From an uncultured Saprospiraceae bacterium (GTDB taxonomy: Bacteria; Bacteroidota; Bacteroidia; Chitinophagales; Saprospiraceae): a stretch of DNA of 35,224 nt. Both the position numbers and the translations under genes were made by a program. Positions 17,322 through 23,158 of this stretch are shown here, piece after piece. The number at the start of each line of letters is the position of its first letter. Position 1 is the first letter of the stretch. The DNA is taken from NCBI GenBank assembly GCA_938003955.1, contig CALKXE010000187.1, forward strand, positions 1 through 35,224, in the 5' to 3' direction. The notes beneath the pieces were generated by a model. That model did not search any database. It was not told where the DNA came from and saw only the letters and a program-made list of their open reading frames with translations.

Positions 17322-17998
17322 GCTAGTATATATTTATAGAATGAAATACCGAAAGAAACGACTATTGATAATCCAGAAATAATGAGTATCGTGGATTGAA
17401 AAGTGTTTTGGAAAGTTAACGAAATTAGTAAGGAAATAAAAAACAATACAGCGATTGAAGCTCCATAGGAAGTTCGTTCCTCTTTTATCTCCTTAGGTCC
17501 TAATATCCATGTAAAAAGTACGAATAGGTACCGCAATGCTCCCGGTAACAATATCCATAGGCCTGAAATACCCTTAAAATATAAGATAACACAGCAAAAC
17601 AATACAAAAAGAGCATCCAGCTCCATATCAAAGTACTGACCAAACACTGTAGTTTGTTTATTTTTTCTTGCGGCCCATCCATCAACGCCATCAAGCCCAA
17701 CAAAACATATTAGAATGGCAACAAAAATAGTATTCGGTATCAAATTCCAACTCAGCATTACTCCAACAAGTAAAATGAAACGAAAAAAAGTAACCCAATT
17801 TCCATAACCACCAAAAGGTTGCATAGATTTTAATAGTGACCAATTAGATCTAAAAAAAAATAAAAATGACACAAAAGAAAAAGAAGCGAGAAACAAAACA
17901 TTATTGAAAATCAAAGTAATTAATAACCCTGCAGTTACCAATATAGCATTGTTCCTATTCCATCTTAATATTTCTAATATGTCTTCCTCCTTTCTCAT
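17318..17998 (-). CDS. CDP-alcohol phosphatidyltransferase family protein
   Basis: An integral membrane protein with about six hydrophobic segments. It contains the full family signature, D-x2-D-G-x2-A-R-x8-G-x3-D-x3-D, spanning about residues 103-128, preceded by the usual N-x2-T-x2-R motif near 67-73. These residues bind CDP and two metal ions. The family moves a phospho-alcohol from a CDP-activated donor (CDP-diacylglycerol or CDP-alcohol) to an alcohol acceptor at the membrane. I chose the ATG at 17998; a TTG one codon upstream directly follows the stop of the PTPS-like gene. Placed between a PTPS-like gene and a glycosyltransferase, it is unlikely to be a housekeeping phospholipid enzyme and may form a phosphodiester link in the operon product. 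Confidence 0.87.
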   Translation of the reverse strand: MRKEEDILEILRWNRNNAILVTAGLLITLIFNNVLFLASFSFVSFLFFFRSNWSLLKSMQPFGGYGNWVTFFRFILLVGVMLSWNLIPNTIFVAILICFVGLDGVDGWAARKNKQTTVFGQYFDMELDALFVLFCCVILYFKGISGLWILLPGALRYLFVLFTWILGPKEIKEERTSYGASIAVLFFISLLISLTFQNTFQSTILIISGLSIVVSFGISFYKYILA

Positions 17999-18001
17999 CA
18001 A

Positions 18002-18373
18002 TTAGCCTTCATAACTCGCCCATGCATCGTGCGTTTCTCCAAGTTCAACCAGTATTCTACCATTAAAAATGGCACCTACTCTTTGCTTTATCTCGTCATG
18101 TATATGTTTCGCAATAAATTCGGTTGTTGTAAGGTGACCTTTAAAAACTTCCAATTCATCTAAGTTTTGGTAGGATAAAGGCTTCAATACCTCCGCTGTA
18201 ATTTCATGAGCCTTTCCTATATCAATGACCACATTATGACTGTCTAATTCCGTTGATTTAAAACTGACATCAACCACATATGTTGCTCCGTGCATATTCT
18301 GAGCAGGACCAAAAAATGGATGAGGTAATGAATGAGCTATCATTACAGATTTTCTAATTTTAACCGTATACAT
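18002..18373 (-). CDS. PTPS/QueD-fold protein lacking canonical catalytic residues
   Basis: A 123-residue T-fold protein of the 6-pyruvoyl-tetrahydropterin synthase/6-carboxytetrahydropterin synthase family: AHSL (13-16), NMHGATY (26-32), VVIDIGKA (48-55), TTTEFIAKHI (82-91) and VELGETHDAWASY (109-121). Compared with QueD, two zinc His positions remain (His14, His28), but the third is Ala30. The catalytic Cys position is Ala24, and the Asp-His pair of the usual LDHxxLN motif is Ser67-Tyr68. Glu113, which holds the pterin ring in the family, is kept. So it may bind a pterin or pyrimidine but is unlikely to catalyse the standard reaction. It is translated between the MDR dehydrogenase (3-base gap) and the CDP-alcohol enzyme. 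I recall similar HGATY-type proteins from other bacteria but cannot check. Confidence 0.82.
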   Translation of the reverse strand: MYTVKIRKSVMIAHSLPHPFFGPAQNMHGATYVVDVSFKSTELDSHNVVIDIGKAHEITAEVLKPLSYQNLDELEVFKGHLTTTEFIAKHIHDEIKQRVGAIFNGRILVELGETHDAWASYEG

Positions 18374-18376
18374 GTT

Positions 18377-19321
18377 CTAGTATTTAAATAAATATATTAA
18401 TCCTTTTTTCTGTTTCTTGTTTCTTAAATCTCTAAAAAATGAAGGTGCGTTTTCAAAATTAATCTCGTCTGTAATTAACTTATCAAAACATGGCTCACTC
18501 AGTATATCGACTGCTATTTTTTTTCGCTTTTTATAGGTCATTTGACCTTCAAGCTTTCTAGGTATTTGTGAGACTTGCGAACTTATAATTCTTAATCGAT
18601 TGTAATGAAAATGTTCTCCTAACTTTAATGATACTTCTCTATCTGCGTACCAACTTAATTCAATGAGTCTTCCTTCCATTTGCAACCTTGTCAATGCCAT
18701 ATTCACCGCCGAATTAGAAGCAGTAGTATTGAATATTAGATCATACATGTTAGAAGTTCCATTGTCCACTTCAAATCCATTTTCACTTGCCTTATTTAAT
18801 CGCCAATTATCGTTTTCAATAATTATAGGATTGATGTTTTTATGACACCTTAGTGTTTCAGCTAGCAAGCAACCTACATTACCGTATCCTATTATAGCTA
18901 TTGTATCATTATCTTTTAGATCCGCATCCCATATTGCATTCAATACGGTTTCCATATTACTGATTAGAGGAACTTTATTAGCCGCTAGAGACGCTATAGA
19001 GTATAGATCAGAATCTTTTATTAGGCAATAGTCTTGATGCGGGTGCATAAAGTGGTACAGGTTACTGTCTGAATCAATACCACTGCATGCATATCCATAT
19101 TTAATGGGAAAAGAAAAATCTCCTTTCATGTAAGGAACGCCCATTTTATCCGAAAATCTGTCCGAAACTAAACCTGTGCAAACTGAATATTCAGTCCCCG
19201 TGCTCACCATGGAGTACTTAGTCTTGATCTCAATTAGATTTGATTCCAAATTGGTGACTAATTCTTCTAATCTCAATTCAGAATTTTGGCTATTTACATG
19301 CCACAAGGATCTTGACATCAT
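18377..19321 (-). CDS. MDR-superfamily (zinc-alcohol-dehydrogenase-like) oxidoreductase
   Basis: A 314-residue medium-chain dehydrogenase/reductase. The N-terminal GroES-like half has SMVSTGTEYSVCTG (37-50), GDFSFPIKYGYACSG (67-81) and HPHQDY (93-98). The C-terminal half has a nucleotide-binding loop IIGYGNVG (143-150), then ELSWYADREVSLKLG. The Cys that would bind catalytic zinc in classical alcohol dehydrogenases is replaced by Ser (Ser37/Ser40 region), as in some MDR branches; whether it binds zinc through His93 and His95 is open. The start overlaps the RibD-type reductase stop by 4 bases (ATGA). Context suggests oxidation or reduction of a side chain on a GTP-derived pyrimidine or pterin, or of an alcohol used by the next enzymes. 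Confidence 0.8.
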   Translation of the reverse strand: MMSRSLWHVNSQNSELRLEELVTNLESNLIEIKTKYSMVSTGTEYSVCTGLVSDRFSDKMGVPYMKGDFSFPIKYGYACSGIDSDSNLYHFMHPHQDYCLIKDSDLYSIASLAANKVPLISNMETVLNAIWDADLKDNDTIAIIGYGNVGCLLAETLRCHKNINPIIIENDNWRLNKASENGFEVDNGTSNMYDLIFNTTASNSAVNMALTRLQMEGRLIELSWYADREVSLKLGEHFHYNRLRIISSQVSQIPRKLEGQMTYKKRKKIAVDILSEPCFDKLITDEINFENAPSFFRDLRNKKQKKGLIYLFKY

Positions 19322-20256
19322 AGGTTTCCCGTTATCATAATAGAATCCCCCATAGGAGTATAGAATGCATCATTCATTGTGAGTCCTTCGCCAATTTCAG
19401 ATATCTCATCAAGTTTAACAAAATCTCTTCCACTCCCCAAAATTAGTGGCGCCATATGTAGTTGAAAAGAATCAACTAATCCAGCTTCAAGAAAACCACT
19501 TACTGTCTTAGGTCCTCCTTCAATGAGAATACTATTAATACCCAAATCCTTTAAACTGACCAACAAGTTATGAAGTTCTTCTCTTTTATTAGATCCCGTA
19601 AAGTAGACTTTCTTCTCAAATGGAAATGATGTTCCTATCTTTTCTGACGCTCTATTCCTTAGTAAATAAGTATCCGCATCATTTAGTCTCTCTAACTGAT
19701 CAAAATCGAAACACGAATTACTTAGAATCAATCGAATGGGGTTTATCCCTTCCACGTGTCTAACATTCAGTTTGGGGCTATCCTTCTTGACCGTATTTGC
19801 ACCGACCATAATACCATCAAATATTGCTCTTAGACGATGTGCATGCGTTAGATTCTCTTGATTACCTATCCATTTAGAGTTTCCACAGTTAGTTGCTATT
19901 TTACCATCTAATGAACTAGCCATATGGACAAAGATAAAAGGATTATCACTCTTTTTACATTTCACTTTCATGATCAAAGTCCAATAATTCTTTATAAAAA
20001 AAAGAACCTCTTTGTCTATTTTCTCATCAGTAATCAAATAAAACGCTCCATGCTCGATTCGGTTATAACCACTTGAATCATTCATGCTATCAAATTCAAT
20101 ATCCTTCCTTATAATTGCCGCCGAAAAGTCTGTAGAACTCAAAGAGTCCATCGACTCATGTGAGATAAATTCTCCTTTCGTGTATGACCATGCAATTTCA
20201 GTAGATGTCGAAATCGCTCTTGTTTGTTCGATTAATAACTTATTCCATATATCCAT
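19318..20256 (-). CDS. RibD C-terminal-type reductase (DHFR-like fold), no deaminase domain
   Basis: Residues about 105-312 form a RibD_C reductase: PFIFVHMASSLDGKIA (106-121), NSKWIG (126-131), HRLRAIFDGIMVGANTV (140-156), DSPKLNVR (159-166) and EGGPKTVSGFLEAGLVD (246-262). In riboflavin synthesis this fold reduces the ribosyl group of the GTP cyclohydrolase II product to ribityl with NADPH. The N-terminal 100 residues are not the usual zinc deaminase: there is no HAE or PCxxxGxxPPC motif. I cannot assign this extension. Without deamination the expected product is a 2,5-diamino ribityl pyrimidinone, as in the archaeal and fungal order. It lies 9 bases after the GTP cyclohydrolase II gene and overlaps the MDR gene by 4 bases. 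Confidence 0.87.
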   Translation of the reverse strand: MDIWNKLLIEQTRAISTSTEIAWSYTKGEFISHESMDSLSSTDFSAAIIRKDIEFDSMNDSSGYNRIEHGAFYLITDEKIDKEVLFFIKNYWTLIMKVKCKKSDNPFIFVHMASSLDGKIATNCGNSKWIGNQENLTHAHRLRAIFDGIMVGANTVKKDSPKLNVRHVEGINPIRLILSNSCFDFDQLERLNDADTYLLRNRASEKIGTSFPFEKKVYFTGSNKREELHNLLVSLKDLGINSILIEGGPKTVSGFLEAGLVDSFQLHMAPLILGSGRDFVKLDEISEIGEGLTMNDAFYTPMGDSIMITGNL

Positions 20257-20265
20257 AATTTGGGG

Positions 20266-20853
20266 CTAAACGAGTTCTAACAAATGGCCAAAAAACTCTT
20301 TTTTAGTTTTGAGGTATTTTTTGTTGTCACTATGTGGATTAATTTCCAAAGGTATCCTTTTAATGATCTCAACTTTAGACTGTTTGAATGCTTCTAATTT
20401 ATCTGGATTATTAGTAAGAAGATTAATTTTTGTCACATTGTAATATTCTAGTATTGAAATCGCTTCATCATACATCCTAGCATCATACTCGAATCCTAAA
20501 TTTTTGTTAGCTTCAGCTGTATCAAATCCTAAATCCTGTTGATTGTAAGCCTTTATTTTATTAATAATCCCAATGCCTCTCCCTTCTTGTCTCAAGTAGA
20601 TGACCATACCACCATTCTTAGAAATATAATCCATAGATGCACTCAGCTGTTCTCCGCAATCACACCTGCATGATCCAAAAAGATCTCCAGTGATACATTC
20701 AGAATGTATTCTAACATTCATAGGCTTATCCGTGGGACTTGGATTATTCACTAGTGCTAAATGCGGCATTAAATCTTCTGAACTATCTGAAAATGCAGCA
20801 AATTCAAAATTCCCATAAGCCGTTTTTAAATTAACGCTTGCCTGTTGAACCAT
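20266..20853 (-). CDS. ribA: GTP cyclohydrolase II, first gene of the biosynthetic operon
   Basis: Converts GTP to 2,5-diamino-6-ribosylamino-4(3H)-pyrimidinone 5'-phosphate, formate and pyrophosphate. The 195-residue length equals the stand-alone E. coli enzyme. Seen: RIHSECITGDLFGSCRCDCG (48-67), giving zinc ligands Cys53, Cys64 and Cys66; LRQEGRGIG (87-95); KAYNQQDLGFDT (101-112), where Tyr103 matches the Tyr needed for full GTP cyclohydrolase II activity; and DAR (124-126), matching catalytic Asp and Arg. All key residues are present, so the enzyme should be active. There is no DHBP synthase (RibB) domain and no other riboflavin gene nearby. It heads a run of at least 12 genes and has a 614-base region upstream that could hold the promoter. 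The symbol reflects the reaction; in this operon it is probably not for riboflavin. Confidence 0.92.
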   Translation of the reverse strand: MVQQASVNLKTAYGNFEFAAFSDSSEDLMPHLALVNNPSPTDKPMNVRIHSECITGDLFGSCRCDCGEQLSASMDYISKNGGMVIYLRQEGRGIGIINKIKAYNQQDLGFDTAEANKNLGFEYDARMYDEAISILEYYNVTKINLLTNNPDKLEAFKQSKVEIIKRIPLEINPHSDNKKYLKTKKEFFGHLLELV

Positions 20854-20921
20854 ATATTTATTTATTCTTTTTTTAGATCATTGTAAAATAGTGAACGTAT
20901 ATTTAGTTGATTCTTATAAAT

Positions 20922-20929
20922 CAAATTTA
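20922..20929 (-). promoter_or_regulatory. Candidate Bacteroidota -7 box of the biosynthetic operon
   Basis: On the minus strand the bases read TAAATTTG, a full match to the Bacteroidota -7 consensus TAnnTTTG, about 68 bases before the GTP cyclohydrolase II ATG. A good -33 TTTG is not found at the usual distance; only ATTG-like matches with spacers of 13 or 24 are present. A short AT-rich motif can occur by chance, so confidence is low. Confidence 0.3.
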
Positions 20930-21071
20930 GTCCAAACTTATTCAATTAAAGATCAATTTCTTGACATTTAAGTTGTGATGTTTTGACTATGACATTCCAT
21001 AGCTATAAATACTGCAAAACAAGGCAAAATATTATCCTATCTTCAAATGCAAAAATTGAAAACTTTACTTC

Positions 21072-21112
21072 TTGGAAGCTTAGTTTCTACACCTAATAAA
21101 CTAAGAATCCAA
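21072..21112. repeat. Imperfect 15-base inverted repeat
   Basis: Arms TTGGAAGCTTAGTTT (21072-21086) and AAACTAAGAATCCAA (21098-21112) pair at 13 of 15 positions around an 11-base loop. On the minus strand the hairpin is followed by a moderately T-rich stretch. It could be a terminator for transcripts from the sulfatase side, or an operator for the operon that starts about 220 bases further on. Confidence 0.4.
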
Positions 21113-21176
21113 AAGTCGATTATTCAACTCAAACAAAATGGAATTCTCTAGTGGAACACCAGCAACTTATTTATAA

Positions 21177-21205
21177 TTATTTATTGATTAAGAATCAATA
21201 AATAA
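21177..21205. repeat. Perfect 13-bp inverted repeat with 3-base loop
   Basis: Arms TTATTTATTGATT (21177-21189) and AATCAATAAATAA (21193-21205) are exact reverse complements around AAG. It lies about 260 bases past the sulfatase stop codon. The stem is nearly all A and T, so it is weaker than a classical terminator; a protein-binding role is equally possible. Confidence 0.45.
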
Positions 21206-21467
21206 AGCACATTTCAAATCCATACTTATACAGATTTAGGTAGCTTTAATCTTTAATCATCTTGAACTCAAATTTAAACATAACTAAATCCCTTGTTGTT
21301 CATCTTTGTCTACGAAGTGCCTTATTCTACGGAATTTCATGCCTACGCGTGAAATAAATGCTTTTAATAACTTAAGTGCATTTGAGGCTTTCGCTACAGG
21401 TGACAATATTAATCATTAAACTTTACAAATAATCACATCCCTAAAATCAACCTTCAGCAGTATAAAA

Positions 21468-23003
21468 CTAATCAACTTCATCTCCCAATTCCTTAATTCT
21501 AAAAGTTTCATTTATTGCGGGCACATGCTCCTGTTTCATGATTTCTCTAATCTGGTCGACAACATCTGGGTACTGCTCGGACACATCGTTTTGTTCTGAT
21601 ATATCTGTCTCTAAATTGTATAATTCTACATCTAGATTTCCTTCTAAGATGTTCTTTTTAATTCCCTTCCATTGCCCCATCCTGACCGCTTGCTGTCCTT
21701 TGTAACTTGGAAATTCCCAATATAGAAAATCATGCTTTTTCTGCTGTTCGCTCATCATGACTGGCTTCATACTGATTCCATCAGTATCAAGGGGAGATTC
21801 CGCTCCTGCAATATCACATATCGTAGGCATCATATCATAAAACACTGATAAATGATTGCTTTCAGCACCCGATTTTATGTGATTAGGCCAGCTCACAATC
21901 ATAGGTATGTGAATTCCTCCTTCATATACAAAGCCCTTCGTTCGACCGTATCCATTGGCAAAAGGTTTAGAGCTTTCGAAAAAATCAAAATCTACACCAC
22001 CTGTATACGTTGGCCCATTATCACTTGTGAATATTATTATAGTATTGTCATAGATCCCTTCTTTTTTCAACAATGCAACAAGTTCGCCGAGCTGATCATC
22101 CAGATAAGTAATCATTGCAGCATAAGTAGCTCTAGGGTATCTATTTGGGAAATAACTATTGCCAGTATACGGTTCTTCATCTCCAAATACTTCTAGATAT
22201 TTATCTACGTATGCCTTTGGTGCTTGTAGTGGAAGATGTGGAAGCGGAGATGCATAATACATGAAAAATGATTCATGCTTATTCTCCTCAATAAATGATA
22301 GGGCTTTCTGATGTATCAACTCAGGTGCATAATCTTTCTGAGTAAATTTCGCATAACTTTCCTCTTCATATCGATCAGCAAAAGAATCCAACTTTGTCCG
22401 TGGAGCTATTAGTTCATTCTCTAATGCTATCTTATTAGAATTCTCCCAGAGATGTGGGGGATATAAATTGTGTGCTTGTCTCTGACAATTATATCCATAG
22501 AAATAATCAAATCCTTGACGACTCGGTATTCCTTCTGTATCAGGCGCTCCTAATCCCCATTTCCCTAGAATACTAGTCTTATAACCAACCTTCTGTAATT
22601 GAGTTCCTATTGTAATTGTTTCCTTAGGCATAGGTCGCTGACCTTCTAAAGTAGGATCTTGACTTACTTTATTATAATCCCATACATCACCACGTTCGTT
22701 CCATTCGTCATTCCCTCGAATAGAAGCATGTCCGGCATGCTTACCCGTCAAGAATATACACCTCGCTGGCGCACATACAGGTGCACCAGAATAGTGCTGG
22801 GTAAACTGCATCCCGCTCTTTGCTAATGCATCAATATTTGGAGTTCTTATTTTGGTTTGACCATTGATTCCGATTTCTCCATATCCAAGATCATCCGCTA
22901 AAAAGTATATTATATTTGGAGAGCGCTCTATTTTATGATCAGAAGAACAACTAATCAAACACATAATGAAGCCGATTAAAACAACTAGATTTCGCATGTT
23001 CAT
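21468..23003 (-). CDS. Sulfatase lipoprotein (formylglycine type)
   Basis: Hydrolyses a sulfate ester of an unknown substrate, probably a sulfated carbohydrate. I chose the ATG at 23003 (an in-frame ATG also lies at 22997) because a lipoprotein signal, MRNLVVLIGFIMCLISC, follows; the frame itself reaches 23048. The catalytic domain begins with NIIYFLADDLGYGEIG (Asp-Asp metal ligands). The maturation motif is CAPAR (Cys77 from the 23003 start), fitting C-x-P-S/A-R, so the Cys is expected to become formylglycine. Further support: TGKHAGHASIRGN, LGKWGLG and FTSDNGP, typical arylsulfatase segments. A matching maturase is not in the window. It is on the same strand as, but 614 bases away from, the operon that encodes a sulfotransferase; any link is speculative. 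Confidence 0.9.
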   Translation of the reverse strand: MNMRNLVVLIGFIMCLISCSSDHKIERSPNIIYFLADDLGYGEIGINGQTKIRTPNIDALAKSGMQFTQHYSGAPVCAPARCIFLTGKHAGHASIRGNDEWNERGDVWDYNKVSQDPTLEGQRPMPKETITIGTQLQKVGYKTSILGKWGLGAPDTEGIPSRQGFDYFYGYNCQRQAHNLYPPHLWENSNKIALENELIAPRTKLDSFADRYEEESYAKFTQKDYAPELIHQKALSFIEENKHESFFMYYASPLPHLPLQAPKAYVDKYLEVFGDEEPYTGNSYFPNRYPRATYAAMITYLDDQLGELVALLKKEGIYDNTIIIFTSDNGPTYTGGVDFDFFESSKPFANGYGRTKGFVYEGGIHIPMIVSWPNHIKSGAESNHLSVFYDMMPTICDIAGAESPLDTDGISMKPVMMSEQQKKHDFLYWEFPSYKGQQAVRMGQWKGIKKNILEGNLDVELYNLETDISEQNDVSEQYPDVVDQIREIMKQEHVPAINETFRIKELGDEVD

Positions 23004-23158
23004 CTTTTTATAATGGTCAATAACATTTTGCGCAGTATCCTGCATCACAATATATTAAATTGATCCAACAAAAAGTAATGAAGCGTTTGTGCTTGGTATG
23101 TCCAAGTTGATTACTTATACAGACAAAATGAATCACAAACCGCTAAATCAAAATGACA

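Larger units (their letters stand above)
20854..21467. other. 614-base intergenic region upstream of the biosynthetic operon
   Basis: No gene-like frame was seen. The region separates the sulfatase stop (minus strand) from the GTP cyclohydrolase II start (minus strand). It contains a candidate -7 box near the operon, an imperfect inverted repeat at 21072-21112 and a perfect 13-bp inverted repeat at 21177-21205 (separate entries). No recognised riboswitch fold, including the FMN element, was identified by eye. Confidence 0.6.

Noticed and set aside
18002-18373. QueD for queuosine synthesis
   Set aside because: The catalytic Cys, Asp-His pair and one zinc His are missing, and no queC, queE or queF gene is nearby.
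19318-20853. Riboflavin biosynthesis operon (ribA plus ribD)
   Set aside because: No ribB, ribE or ribH, no deaminase domain on the RibD-type protein, and the following genes are for lipid/glycan chemistry. A check of the rest of the genome for a complete riboflavin set is needed to be final.
23092-23106. Small hairpin CTTGG-TATGT-CCAAG upstream of the sulfatase gene
   Set aside because: Only 5-bp arms and no T-tract; such structures are frequent by chance.
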